NCBI GenBank assembly: GCA_900318275.1
Contig: ONJY01000027.1
Span: 1 to 54,270 of the forward strand
Direction of reading: 5' to 3'
DNA from: an uncultured Bacteroidales bacterium
Lineage (GTDB): Bacteria > Bacteroidota > Bacteroidia > Bacteroidales > P3
Length of the DNA stretch: 54,270 bases
In this document: in pieces, positions 1 to 7,754 of the stretch
Numbering within the stretch: the stretch's first letter is position 1
Layout of the letters: the number at the start of each line of letters is the position of its first letter
Notes under the pieces: generated by a model
The model's database searches: none
Told to the model about the DNA's origin: nothing
The model's input: the letters and a program-made list of their open reading frames with translations, nothing else
Made by a program: the position numbers and the translations under genes

Positions 1-94
<94 letters not shown>

Positions 95-101
95 TTTTTA
101 T

Positions 102-136
102 AAGGGAACTGCAGAAATGCGGTTCCCTTTTTTATT
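102..136 (+). terminator. Rho-independent terminator after 5S rRNA
   Basis: AAGGGAAC and GGTTCCCTT form the stem around a GCAGAAATGC loop, followed by a T-rich run. It lies directly after the 5S rRNA. The T run contains the stop codon of the convergent CPBP gene, so the hairpin probably ends transcription in both directions. Confidence 0.8.
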
Positions 137-950
137 TTTGGTGGCGAAGGTTGCTTATTATTAGCCAAATGCCGACAGAGGCTAATACGACACCTCCGAT
201 AAGGACTTTTGTGTCTGGCAGGAATATGACTGGTATCTTGGCTATCTGTGTGTCGCCAAGTCTTAGCCAGCAATAGATGGCCAGGAGCGTGACCGTAAGA
301 TTGTGCCCTGCATGGAGTGCGACACTATACCAGATATTTCGTGAAAAAATAAAGACCAATCCGTAAACTATGGCGCTAAGGAATGCTCCGGGGAAGTTGC
401 GCACATGAAGTACGCCAAACAGCAGAGCCATCACCACGCATACAACAATCTGTGTGCCCCTACGACGGAAGGGCGAGATGGCCATTTGGCGGAAGCACAA
501 CTCTTCGAGCACAGGTGCAAGTAGTACGGCATGGACGCTGGCCAGCAGGTCTTCACGCAGCTCTGCAGCCGTATAGGTTAGCGATTCTGTATGTACATCT
601 TTAACAAGCGACGTGAGGCCATAAACGATATATCCCTCGGATACAAGCCATAGCGGGGCAATCAGTAGTATTCCGGCGATGACGGATATCTTCGGCTTGT
701 TTTGAATGAAATGTAAAGAGGAGGGAAACAGTTTCGGCTCAACACGGTTTACGAGGAAAAACGTCAAGCCAATGCATACCAGCGTGAGCAGCATTGACAG
801 CAAATTATTGCCAATAGTATGGTTGTCGCCGTTCAGCGGCAATGCTGTCACATAGATGAGTGCAAAGCCGTATGTGGCAGCGAGTACTGGTATTAAGGGC
901 TTTAGAATGTTGGCTATTTTGTTCAAGTCTTTATTCTTTTGAACTCCCAT
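132..950 (-). CDS. CPBP family intramembrane metalloprotease
   Basis: The 272-residue, strongly hydrophobic protein carries the CPBP (Abi/CAAX protease) signature: EExxxR at residues 149-154 (EELCFR), FGVLH ending in His182, and HAGHN at 213-217. In this family the glutamates and histidines build a metal-assisted active site inside the membrane, used for prenyl-protein processing or for handling small peptides. The substrate here is unknown. About seven to eight membrane segments are visible. Its ATG lies inside the last codons of the upstream lipocalin-like gene (28-base overlap, other frame), so the two were probably translated together. The stop codon sits in the T run of the 5S terminator. 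Confidence 0.85.
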   Translation of the reverse strand: MGVQKNKDLNKIANILKPLIPVLAATYGFALIYVTALPLNGDNHTIGNNLLSMLLTLVCIGLTFFLVNRVEPKLFPSSLHFIQNKPKISVIAGILLIAPLWLVSEGYIVYGLTSLVKDVHTESLTYTAAELREDLLASVHAVLLAPVLEELCFRQMAISPFRRRGTQIVVCVVMALLFGVLHVRNFPGAFLSAIVYGLVFIFSRNIWYSVALHAGHNLTVTLLAIYCWLRLGDTQIAKIPVIFLPDTKVLIGGVVLASVGIWLIISNLRHQK

Positions 951-1375
951 GTGTCTTCGTATAGAAAGTCATCAACAGCTCCGTCGGCGTTGACACTCGT
1001 GTAAAGAATAAGATTGTTTGTGGTAAGTTTTTTTTATTTCAATATCTTTGTGATTACCATTGTCTGCGATCAGGATAAGTGTGTTTCCAGTGATTGAATA
1101 ATTACATTGTATCGTCGGTATTTCAGAGAAACCGCTTAACGTAGCTATCCCATCCTCGCTGAATTCAAATGTTCCACCGACATTTTTGTCATATGTGATA
1201 CTGCGCTCTTCGGACGGCGAATTGGCATACACATATTTGCTTGCCGTGCATTCCCATTTGCCTACGATGGATACGTCTATATTGTTGTTGCTGTTGTTGC
1301 TGTCTTTAGAGCAAAAGTTGCCATCCCCATTGCTACAATGAAGGACATTATTGCTAATACTTTTAATTTTCTCAT
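923..1375 (-). pseudogene. Lipocalin-like lipoprotein, broken by two frameshifts
   Basis: Only residues in the middle (972-1232) form an open frame, but both neighbours in other frames continue the same protein. From ATG at 1375 a signal peptide MRKLKVLAIMSFIVAMGMATF is read; one base is then missing in a T run near 1314, after which the frame gives CSKDSNNSNNN, a lipobox cysteine with a Ser/Asn linker. The core GKWECTASKYVY...GTFEFSEDG is typical of lipocalin-like domains. Near 1029-1036 a run of eight T (A on the coding strand) shifts the frame again; corrected, it continues as LTTNNLILYTSVNADGAV and ends WEFKRIKT at 923. Both breaks are at homopolymers, so sequencing error is possible. Function unknown; a surface-anchored protein is expected. 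Confidence 0.7.
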
Positions 1376-1465
1376 TTTATTGTGTTTTAGTTGTTTTGCT
1401 CGCCTACACTACCAAATGTAAGGTTCTAAAATTACCATTAGTATGACGAAGGAACAGTGCTTCGT

Positions 1466-1485
1466 TTGATTTCCTGTGAAATCAA
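1466..1485. promoter_or_regulatory. Inverted repeat at the transcription start, candidate operator
   Basis: TTGATTTC-CTGT-GAAATCAA is a perfect 8-base inverted repeat immediately downstream of the -7 box at 1489-1496, so it covers the expected transcription start of the lipoprotein-CPBP pair. It could be an operator or a 5' mRNA stem-loop. Confidence 0.4.
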
Positions 1486-1488
1486 GTG

Positions 1489-1521
1489 CAAAAGTACAAA
1501 TAATATCATAATATGAGCAAA
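1489..1521 (-). promoter_or_regulatory. Bacteroidota-type promoter for lipocalin-like/CPBP operon
   Basis: On the minus strand TACTTTTG (1489-1496) matches the -7 consensus TAnnTTTG, with TTTG (1518-1521) 21 bases upstream as the -33 element. The start codon at 1375 is about 107 bases downstream. Confidence 0.65.
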
Positions 1522-1578
1522 AAAACTTCTTGTGCTTGTGTGCTCAAGAAGTCTATGGCTTTGAAATATAGGGCGCTT

Positions 1579-2163
1579 TTACTGCTTTTTCAGCAGAGGG
1601 GAGCGGGAGAGGGCGGTGGGGTTGGTGCCGGGGAGGTCTTCGGGGATGGGGGTGCCGAGGCGACGGAAGTGGTCGAGCCAGTATTGAGGGATGGTGCCGT
1701 CGGGGGCGCGCCAGTTCATGGGGACGGCCTTGAAGAGGTGGTTGCAGAGGCTGTCGAGGTAGCACTCGTATATCAGCTCGGAGCAGTAGAGGGCGCCGTT
1801 GTCGTGCATGAAGGCATTGTCGTAGGGCTGTCCGAGGAAGTTGTGGGCACGGGTGATGACGGCTATGGTATCGAAGGGTATTGTGAGGCGGTAGATGTCT
1901 ATAGGCACGTTTGCGGCAGACAGCTGCTCGATAGGACGACGGACGACGCCGTAGCGTTGTGTGGCATCGATAATTAAGACCGTGTCGCCTGAGCGCTCAA
2001 CAATGGCCACATGCGTGTATTGGCCGGTTGTCTGCTGTACGGCCTGACCCATGCCTGAGGTATCGCGCACGAATATGAGGTCGCCGCTCTGCAGATGTTC
2101 CCATTGAGCGTTGGCTGTGGCTGCGAGCAGCAGGGCTAAGGCTAGGATGCTGTGTCTCTTCAT
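1579..2163 (-). CDS. YiiX/YebB-like NlpC/P60 superfamily cysteine peptidase
   Basis: The 194-residue protein starts with a cleavable signal peptide (MKRHSILALALLLAATANA) and then shows the permuted NlpC/P60 (YiiX/YebB-like) pattern. QSGDLIFVRD comes first, then YTHVAIVE with the catalytic-type histidine, and CSELIYECY with the catalytic-type cysteine. Order and spacing fit exported enzymes thought to act on cell-wall peptides or lipids; the substrate is not known. Length is normal for the family. The ATG lies directly behind the terminator of the upstream ferredoxin, so expression may depend on read-through or on a promoter I cannot see. Confidence 0.8.
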   Translation of the reverse strand: MKRHSILALALLLAATANAQWEHLQSGDLIFVRDTSGMGQAVQQTTGQYTHVAIVERSGDTVLIIDATQRYGVVRRPIEQLSAANVPIDIYRLTIPFDTIAVITRAHNFLGQPYDNAFMHDNGALYCSELIYECYLDSLCNHLFKAVPMNWRAPDGTIPQYWLDHFRRLGTPIPEDLPGTNPTALSRSPLLKKQ

Positions 2164-2172
2164 GGCTCAATT

Positions 2173-2207
2173 AAAAAAGCCGTCCTTGCGGGCGGCTCTT
2201 TTTCTTG
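2173..2207 (-). terminator. Terminator downstream of ferredoxin
   Basis: AGCCGTCC-TTGC-GGGCGGCT forms an 8-base stem with one G-U pair. On the minus strand it is followed by TTTTTT, and on the plus strand by CTCTTTTTC, so it may work both ways. It lies 16 bases after the ferredoxin stop. Confidence 0.75.
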
Positions 2208-2222
2208 TCAATCTGTGAGCGA

Positions 2223-2384
2223 TTAACCCTCCTGGATAGCGCCAGTGGGGCAAGCGCCAGCGCAGGTACCGCAGCTAACGCAAGCATTCTCGTCGATCTT
2301 GTAGATGTCGCCTTCGCTGATAGCTCCGACGGGGCACTCATCGATGCAGGTGCCGCAAGCAACACAGATGTCAGTGATTTTGTA
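2223..2384 (-). CDS. 2[4Fe-4S] ferredoxin, no recognisable start codon
   Basis: The minus strand reads YKITDICVACGTCIDECP, then AISEGDIYKIDENACVSC, then GTCAGACPTGAIQEG and stop: two CxxCxxCxxxCP motifs of a clostridial-type ferredoxin (electron carrier of about 55 residues in the cytoplasm). The expected N-terminus in this family is MAYKITD. Here the codon before TAC is AAT and no ATG, GTG or TTG occurs in frame back to the promoter at 2440. The text AAACAAAATTAC is what a 4-base loss (GGCT) from an ATGGCTTAC start would leave. Coordinates begin at the first codon of clear homology. It stands alone between a promoter and a terminator and may serve the nearby indolepyruvate oxidoreductase. 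Confidence 0.8.
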   Translation of the reverse strand, partial: YKITDICVACGTCIDECPVGAISEGDIYKIDENACVSCGTCAGACPTGAIQEG

Positions 2385-2439
2385 ATTTTGTTTCTTTTTT
2401 AGGATTAATATTGCAATATTTCTTTGCTTAAAGCGAGTG

Positions 2440-2470
2440 CAAAAGTACTACTTTTTTGCGACATGGCAAA
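2440..2470 (-). promoter_or_regulatory. Promoter of the ferredoxin gene
   Basis: Minus-strand TACTTTTG (2440-2447) with TTTG (2467-2470) exactly 19 bases upstream, a full match to the Bacteroidota consensus. Confidence 0.7.
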
Positions 2471-2475
2471 ATTAA

Positions 2476-2493
2476 ATCACCAATAATGGTGAT
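2476..2493 (-). terminator. Hairpin ATCACCA-N4-TGGTGAT: terminator or operator
   Basis: A perfect 7-base stem with a 4-base loop lies 25 bases after the symporter stop and is followed on the minus strand by TTAATTTTG, so it can end the iorA-iorB-symporter transcript. Almost the same hairpin (TCACCA-TTTT-TGGTGA) lies before the other ferredoxin promoter at 53.88 kb, so an operator role is also possible. Confidence 0.45.
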
Positions 2494-2517
2494 ATGAGTG
2501 GCGGTAGGTGTTGATTA

Positions 2518-4020
2518 TTAGTGTGATATGCGGTTCTTTTTTATGCCCATGAGCATCGCCAGAGAGGAGGCAAAGAGGCCATAGTACATGGGGTCGGCAG
2601 GCATTTTGAGCATACCGGCGGCAAGCATTGTTATGGTGCCTGCTATCATGCTCGCCGTCACCGCACGTGGGGTGAAGCGTTCCGGCAGCCAGAGAGCGAA
2701 ACTCAAAGGCAGCAGGAGTGCCGCTGCGCGGAGGCCGAGGGAGAGGAATCCGAGGTCGTTGAGGAAGGACCCTTGCACGAAGTGTGCGGCCACAACGCCA
2801 AGTAACAGCAGCAATAGTATGGAGAGGCGTGTCTGTGCCAGCAGGCTTACGCGGGAGGTGCGCTTCAATGCAGTTAGTATGTTGCCGTAGACGTCGCGTG
2901 TGAGTATCGTCGCCGCGCCGAGCACAAGGCCGCTGCCGCATCCGAGGATGTTGATGAGCATGGCGCCGAGGGCTATGCCGCCGAGCCAAGCGGGCAGGTG
3001 AGCCAGGATGAAGGTGGGGAAGGCCTGCAGGGAGTTCTCCAGCACGCCGATGCCTTCCGGGAGCTGACAGCCGGCTGCCTGCAGGGCAGCCAACTCGGAG
3101 GCGGTCACGTAATGGCCACGCATGTACATGCCTACAAGCGTGCAGGCGGCGCCGATGAGTGGTATGAGGGCAGCGCAGTAGACGGCGCCGCGCTTGGCCT
3201 TGCGTGTCGTCGCCGCCGACCAGATGCCCTGTGCGTAGGTCTGTGTGCACACCACGCCGAGCGTCAGCGAGAGGCATCCGCCGATGTCTTTCAGCGGTCC
3301 GCGAGCCAGGAAGGTGCCGTAGCGACGGTGGATGTCCTCGGCGCATGTGATGTCGTTCATCGCCGCCAGCTGCGGCGTCTCATAGATGGCGGCGATGCTT
3401 TCGCGGATGCCTGTGAGGCCGTCGCCTATCTTCCATACCGTCACGCCGGCTGCCAGAGAGCTGATATAGAGCAGCACCAGCTTCACTATGCCGCCCGCCC
3501 CAGCGCTTTTGATGCCGCCTGAGAGCACCATCGCCGCTATGAGTACGGCGCCTATGACCAGCGCCAGCGTCGTGGAGGCGCCGAAGAGGCTGCTGATCAT
3601 AGCCGACGAGGAGAGAAGCTGGGAGGTGATGCTGATGAAGATGCCTACGAGGAAGAGGGTAGAGCCAACTGTCTCGGCGCGACGGCCGTATTGCTTCTTC
3701 ACTATCTCCATTAGTGTGGAGCATCCGCTGCGCCGCAGGGGTGCGGCGTAGACGAGGCCCAGCACCAGGGCGCCGAGAGCGGCTCCGATGGTGAACCACC
3801 ATGCCGAGAGGCCGAAGGAGAATGCCAGCTGTGCGGTGCCGATGGTCGACTGTCCGCCCACGAGGGTGCCGAGGATGGCGCCGCACACCATCCAGGAGCC
3901 TGCGCGGCCGCCGGTGGTGAAGCTGCGGGCGTCCTTGACCTTGCGTCCAGAAAGTATACTCACCGCCAGCAGGACGCTGACGGTGAGTAGGATGCCTATG
4001 ATATGTACTGTTGTCAGCAC
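2518..4020 (-). CDS. Sodium:solute symporter (SSS family)
   Basis: The 500-residue protein has about 13 hydrophobic segments and the SSS-family layout: SILSGRKVKDARSFTTGGR after the first segment, then the glycine-rich GGQSTIGTAQLAFSFGLSAW in the second and third. It should import an organic solute with Na+ across the inner membrane; the solute cannot be read from sequence. The start is GTG at 4020, directly abutting the iorB stop (TAAGTG), which supports that start and translational coupling. Position behind iorA-iorB suggests it brings in an aromatic compound, amino acid or organic acid used by that enzyme; this is inference. The hairpin at 2476-2493 probably ends the operon. Confidence 0.85.
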   Translation of the reverse strand: MLTTVHIIGILLTVSVLLAVSILSGRKVKDARSFTTGGRAGSWMVCGAILGTLVGGQSTIGTAQLAFSFGLSAWWFTIGAALGALVLGLVYAAPLRRSGCSTLMEIVKKQYGRRAETVGSTLFLVGIFISITSQLLSSSAMISSLFGASTTLALVIGAVLIAAMVLSGGIKSAGAGGIVKLVLLYISSLAAGVTVWKIGDGLTGIRESIAAIYETPQLAAMNDITCAEDIHRRYGTFLARGPLKDIGGCLSLTLGVVCTQTYAQGIWSAATTRKAKRGAVYCAALIPLIGAACTLVGMYMRGHYVTASELAALQAAGCQLPEGIGVLENSLQAFPTFILAHLPAWLGGIALGAMLINILGCGSGLVLGAATILTRDVYGNILTALKRTSRVSLLAQTRLSILLLLLLGVVAAHFVQGSFLNDLGFLSLGLRAAALLLPLSFALWLPERFTPRAVTASMIAGTITMLAAGMLKMPADPMYYGLFASSLAMLMGIKKNRISH

Positions 4021-4584
4021 TTATTTGGCGTCGCGGCCGGCGCGGATGGCCTTGATGTTGGTCTCGACCACGGCGTCGCCCTTGCGGCCGAAGATGGCCT
4101 TGATGGCTTTCTCGAGTTCCTCGAAGGGGAGCTCAAGGTAGGGGGCGGCAGCACCGAGCAGCACCATGTTGCCGCGGGCGTTGAGCTCCTTGGCGATGGC
4201 GTTGGCGTTGAAGCTGACGCACTTCTTCAGCTTGGCGAGTTCGGCGTTTACCTTCTCGATGTCAGGATAGTTCTTGATGTTGATGAAGGGGTCGCTGTTG
4301 GTGATGACGGCGCCGTCGGGAGCCAGGAAGGGCAGGTAGCGCAGGGCCTCCATGGGCTCGGAGCTGAGGATGATGTCGGCCTTGCCTTCGGGGATGACGT
4401 CGGCGAAGATGGGGTCGGAGCTGATGCGGAGGTGGCTGAACACCGAACCGCCGCGCTGGCTCATACCGTGAATCTCGCTCTGCTTGACGTTCATGCCCAG
4501 GTTGAGGGCGGCGTCGCTGATGATCTTGGCCACGGAGACGATACCGTCGCCGCCTACGCCGCAAAGTATGATGTCTTTTTTCAT
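4021..4584 (-). CDS. iorB: Indolepyruvate:ferredoxin oxidoreductase, beta subunit
   Basis: The 187-residue protein reads MKKDIILCGVGGDGIVSVAKIISDAA, the conserved N-terminus of the gamma-domain family of 2-ketoacid oxidoreductases, followed by EIHGMSQRGGSVFSHLRIS. IorB joins IorA to oxidise aryl pyruvates (from Trp, Phe, Tyr) to aryl-acetyl-CoA, reducing ferredoxin in the cytoplasm. Length is as expected. It lies 135 bases after iorA, separated by an inverted array of 10-base repeats at 4601-4710 that might set the ratio of the two subunits. The next gene, a symporter, begins at the following base. Confidence 0.93.
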   Translation of the reverse strand: MKKDIILCGVGGDGIVSVAKIISDAALNLGMNVKQSEIHGMSQRGGSVFSHLRISSDPIFADVIPEGKADIILSSEPMEALRYLPFLAPDGAVITNSDPFINIKNYPDIEKVNAELAKLKKCVSFNANAIAKELNARGNMVLLGAAAPYLELPFEELEKAIKAIFGRKGDAVVETNIKAIRAGRDAK

Positions 4585-4600
4585 TGTTTTCTATTTTTTG

Positions 4601-4710
4601 GGAGTGAGAGGAAGTTATGGGGAGTGAGAGGGAGTGAGAGGACAAATGTCATCTGTTTGCTATTGTCATTTCACTCCTTTTCACTTCATTTCACTCCTTT
4701 TCACTCCATT
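4601..4710. repeat. Inverted array of 10-base repeats between iorA and iorB
   Basis: Three GGAGTGAGAG units (4601, 4621, 4631) face four units of the form TCACTCCTTT (4671, 4681, 4691, 4701) in strict 10-base steps. The two arms are complementary and can fold into a long imperfect hairpin with the loop at about 4641-4670. It sits within the iorA-iorB message. Confidence 0.75.
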
Positions 4711-4719
4711 ATTATTCAA

Positions 4720-6306
4720 TTATTTGTTTGCTGCGATTCTCTTCTTGTTCTCGACGATGCAGACGCGCTGCGGGATGATGACGCTGACGCCGTTGTAGGC
4801 GATTTCCTCTTCGAGGATTTTCATGAACTCGTCGTGGTTCTTGGGCAGTGGCACTATGGTGCGGATGTGGTCGGGGTCGACGCCGAGGCCCTTGCAGATG
4901 TTGAAGAGCTTCTGGTTGGCGCTGGAGGGCTGACCGCCGGTCATAGCGGTGATGTCGTTGTCGAGGATCATGATGATGACGTTGGCTTTCTCGTTGACGC
5001 AGTCGAGCAGACCCGTCATGCCGCTGTGGCCGAAGGTACCGTCGCCGATGACGCCGATGGCGGGGAAGATGCCCATCTCGGCGGCACCCTTGGCCATAGT
5101 CACCGAGGCGCCCATGCAGACGGTGGTGTCGATGGCACCCATGTTGAAGCCGAGGGTGTAGCATCCGATGTCACCGAAGACGCGGCCGTTGGGGTATTTC
5201 TTCATCACGTCGACAACAGCCTGGTAGCTGTCGATGTGGGGGCAGCCGACGCAGAGTGCGGGAGGACGGTTGGTGACCACCTCGGGCACAGCGGGACCCT
5301 TGGGCATGGGGTTGCCGAGGGCTATGGCCACCTTCTCGGCGTTGAGCTCGCCGTCGCGGCGGATGGTCTCGTCCAAGCGGCCGTGCACGGGCTTGCCTTT
5401 GCCCAGGAAGCCTTTGATGTGCTCCTCGACGAAGGGCTGGCCGTCCTCGAGCACGAGGATTTCGTCGACCTCGTCATAGAGCTTGCTCAGCATGTTGAAG
5501 GGCAGGGGGTACTGGGTGATTTTCACCACGGGGTAGGGGCAACGGCCGCCGGGGAAGTTCTCCTGCAGGTAGTTGAAGGCGATGCCGGTGGTGATGATGC
5601 CGCGCTTGTGGTCGGTGCCGGGGATATACTGGTTGAAGCCGTCCTCCTCGCTGTGTTTGGTGAAGGCGGGCTGCTTGTCGATGAGGTCGCGGTAGAGGCG
5701 CTTGGCGTTGACCGGCAGCAGCACGTAGCTCTTGGGGTCGCTGGGGCTGCTGAGGGGGTTCTGTGCGCGGACGGGCTTGCGCTCGACGCCGGCGCGGCTG
5801 TGTGCCAAGCGGGTGGGGATGCGCATGAGGATGGGAGTGCCGAGCTGCTCGCTGAGGTCGTAGCCGGCGAAGACCATGTCGTAGGCCTCCTGCTGGTTGC
5901 TGGGTTCGAGCATGGGGATCATGGCCCAGTGGCCGTAGTAGCGGCTGTCCTGCTCGTCCTGGCTGGAGAACATGCTGGGGTCGTCGGCCACGACGATGAT
6001 GACGCCCTTGGTGCCGATGATGGAGGCGTTCATGAAGGGGTCGCCGCAGACGTTGAGGCCGACGTGCTTCATGCAGGTCATGGCGCGTTTGCCGCTGTAG
6101 GCCACGCCGATGGAGGCCTCGAGGGCGGTTTTCTCGTTGGCGCACCAGTTGGCGACAACACCCTGCTCTTTGGCCTGTTTGCTCTTCATCACGTATTCGG
6201 TAATCTGGGTCGACGGGGTGCCCGGGTAGCTGTTGATGGCGCTACCGCCGGCATCGATAAATGCCTGAGCTATAGCCTCGTCGCCTAAAAGGAGGAGTTT
6301 TGACAT
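4720..6306 (-). CDS. iorA: Indolepyruvate:ferredoxin oxidoreductase, alpha subunit
   Basis: The 528-residue protein begins MSKLLLLGDEAIAQAFIDAG with the SYPGTPSTQI pyrimidine-binding segment, and carries the thiamine diphosphate site GDGTFGHSGMTGLLDCVNEK followed by LDNDITAMTGGQ. With IorB it oxidatively decarboxylates aryl pyruvates to acyl-CoA and passes electrons to ferredoxin. Archaeal IorA is longer and ends with two ferredoxin-like [4Fe-4S] motifs; this protein stops at IVENKKRIAANK without them, so electrons probably leave through a separate ferredoxin such as that at 2223-2384. The first gene of the iorA-iorB-symporter operon, with a TACCTTTG promoter 43 bases upstream. Confidence 0.93.
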   Translation of the reverse strand: MSKLLLLGDEAIAQAFIDAGGSAINSYPGTPSTQITEYVMKSKQAKEQGVVANWCANEKTALEASIGVAYSGKRAMTCMKHVGLNVCGDPFMNASIIGTKGVIIVVADDPSMFSSQDEQDSRYYGHWAMIPMLEPSNQQEAYDMVFAGYDLSEQLGTPILMRIPTRLAHSRAGVERKPVRAQNPLSSPSDPKSYVLLPVNAKRLYRDLIDKQPAFTKHSEEDGFNQYIPGTDHKRGIITTGIAFNYLQENFPGGRCPYPVVKITQYPLPFNMLSKLYDEVDEILVLEDGQPFVEEHIKGFLGKGKPVHGRLDETIRRDGELNAEKVAIALGNPMPKGPAVPEVVTNRPPALCVGCPHIDSYQAVVDVMKKYPNGRVFGDIGCYTLGFNMGAIDTTVCMGASVTMAKGAAEMGIFPAIGVIGDGTFGHSGMTGLLDCVNEKANVIIMILDNDITAMTGGQPSSANQKLFNICKGLGVDPDHIRTIVPLPKNHDEFMKILEEEIAYNGVSVIIPQRVCIVENKKRIAANK

Positions 6307-6348
6307 AATGCTTTATTTTTGTTATTATTAATAATCAATTTGGAATTG

Positions 6349-6356
6349 CAAAGGTA
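6349..6356 (-). promoter_or_regulatory. Promoter -7 box of iorA operon
   Basis: Minus-strand TACCTTTG matches TAnnTTTG. No good -33 TTTG is present at the usual distance. Confidence 0.55.
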
Positions 6357-6515
6357 AGAAAAAAAATCCATATAGCGGGATAATTTTTCTATTTTTCTGT
6401 AAATTGCTGAGTTATAAATTTCTATATTCTCCTGCTCGCTGCGCGAGCGAAATCTTGTAAATCTGGTAAATTATTTCCGGGTGCGGCGGGATGGCTGGTG
6501 GGTGGTTTTGTATGG

Positions 6516-6832
6516 GTCTTCAGTAGGTCTACTAGCCGTTTAGTAGCCGTTTAGTAGCCGTTAAGGACCTGCAAAGCCAATAAAAATGGGTAAAAGCGGA
6601 TTTTTGTCTTTGGTAGTAGCTGTATGCCAGCGTGTTATCGGCAGGGTGGTTGCGAAGTTGTAGTTGAGGCGTTACAGCGTTACAGCGTTACAGTTCGAAA
6701 TCTCCTATTTGAAAAGTCAAAAAAAAATTCTTATATCTATATCTATATATATATATAGATATAGATATAAGGTATAATTTGGGGTAGGAGGAAAAGCAAA
6801 ATGGGAACTGTAACGCTGTAACGCTGTAACGC
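6516..6832. repeat. Long palindromic intergenic element, copy 1
   Basis: Inside the 719-base gap 6307-7025. From left to right: a GTCTTCAGTAGGTCTACTAG block, three 11-base units ending in TAGCCGTT (6530-6562), a ~100-base spacer, then a 28-base terminal inverted repeat made of three 8-base units GCGTTACA ending in GTTC (6669-6696), a 42-base perfect palindrome of TATATCTA-type sequence (6730-6771), and the exact inverted copy of the terminal repeat (6805-6832). A related copy in the opposite orientation lies at 39127-39455. No open frame of note is inside. Confidence 0.85.
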
Positions 6833-6992
6833 TCGGGTGTTTTTCTGAACTTGGTTGGCGGTTTAATGTCCTTTTACTGAAGATGTTGGCTGGGATTGTG
6901 CTGGTGTTGTTGACAATTTCCCGACATTGACCTGTTGCTTATGGTGGCGGAGGGCTTTTTAACTTTTTTTTTCATGATTGAAAATTATTTCG

Positions 6993-7000
6993 TAATTTTG
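6993..7000 (+). promoter_or_regulatory. Promoter -7 box of the GT2 gene
   Basis: TAATTTTG matches TAnnTTTG, 26 bases before the ATG at 7026. A T run lies where the -33 element should be. Confidence 0.55.
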
Positions 7001-7025
7001 CAGCCAGTTATAAAGAATATATATT

Positions 7026-7751
7026 ATGTCCGACACACTTGTTATTACACCGACCTACAACGAGAAAGAGAACATCGAGGCCATTATCCGCAAGGTCTTC
7101 TCGCTCGGAAAAGAGTTCGATATGCTCATCATCGAGGACAACTCGCCCGACGGCACCGCCGACATTGTGAAGCGGCTGATGAAGGAGTTCCCCGAGCGCC
7201 TGTTCATTGTGGAACGCAAAGGCAAGCTGGGCCTCGGCACCGCCTATCTCGACGGTATGCGTTGGGGCAACGAGCACGGCTATGACTATATGATTGAGAT
7301 GGATGCCGATTTCTCGCACAATCCTGACGACCTGGTGCGGCTCTACGACGCCTGCGCCTCGGGCAAGGGCGACGTGGTGGTTGGCTCGCGCTACGTGGGC
7401 GGCAAGGTGTCGGTGGTCAACTGGCCAATCGGACGACTGCTGATGAGCTACTATGCCTCGAAGTATGTGCGTCTGGTCACCGGCATGAAGGTGTGCGACG
7501 CCACCGCCGGTTTCGTGTGCTGGAGCCGCAAGGTGCTGGAGCGCATGAAGTTCGACAAGGTGAAGTTCGTCGGCTACGCCTTCCAGATAGAGATGAAGTA
7601 TACCGCCACGCGTCTGGGCTTCAAGGTCTACGAGGTGCCCATCGTCTTCACCGACCGCGTGCTTGGCGTGAGCAAGATGAGTATGAAGATCTTCAAGGAG
7701 GCCTTCTTCGGGGTGTTCAACCTGCGCTTCCGCAACTGGCGGAATTACTGA
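7026..7751 (+). CDS. Polyprenol-phosphate mannosyltransferase-like GT2 glycosyltransferase
   Basis: The 241-residue protein is a close match in pattern to dolichyl/polyprenyl-phosphate mannose synthase: ITPTYNEKENIE at the N-terminus, IIEDNSPDGTADI, the metal-binding EMDADFSHNPDDL (DxD), VVGSRYVGG and the C-terminal VPIVFTDRVLGVSKMS. It should transfer a sugar from a GDP- or UDP-sugar to a polyprenyl phosphate at the inner face of the cytoplasmic membrane, for glycosylation of exported proteins or polymers. There are no membrane helices at the C-terminus, so it is the soluble single-domain form. Start ATG follows a consensus promoter. An inverted repeat array separates it from the peptidase gene downstream. 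Confidence 0.9.
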   Translation: MSDTLVITPTYNEKENIEAIIRKVFSLGKEFDMLIIEDNSPDGTADIVKRLMKEFPERLFIVERKGKLGLGTAYLDGMRWGNEHGYDYMIEMDADFSHNPDDLVRLYDACASGKGDVVVGSRYVGGKVSVVNWPIGRLLMSYYASKYVRLVTGMKVCDATAGFVCWSRKVLERMKFDKVKFVGYAFQIEMKYTATRLGFKVYEVPIVFTDRVLGVSKMSMKIFKEAFFGVFNLRFRNWRNY

Positions 7752-7754
7752 TTT

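Noticed and set aside
2205-2402. 65-codon plus-strand frame over the ferredoxin
   Set aside because: The minus strand encodes two perfect CxxCxxCxxxCP motifs; the plus-strand frame is its shadow.
4003-6288. A 761-codon open frame on the plus strand
   Set aside because: It lies antisense to iorA and iorB, which have clear homology; it is a by-product of high GC and codon bias. The same holds for long antisense frames over glmS (22403-24271), the addB-like gene (24900-27809), the TPR lipoprotein (27870-29210) and EF-G2 (49571-51367).
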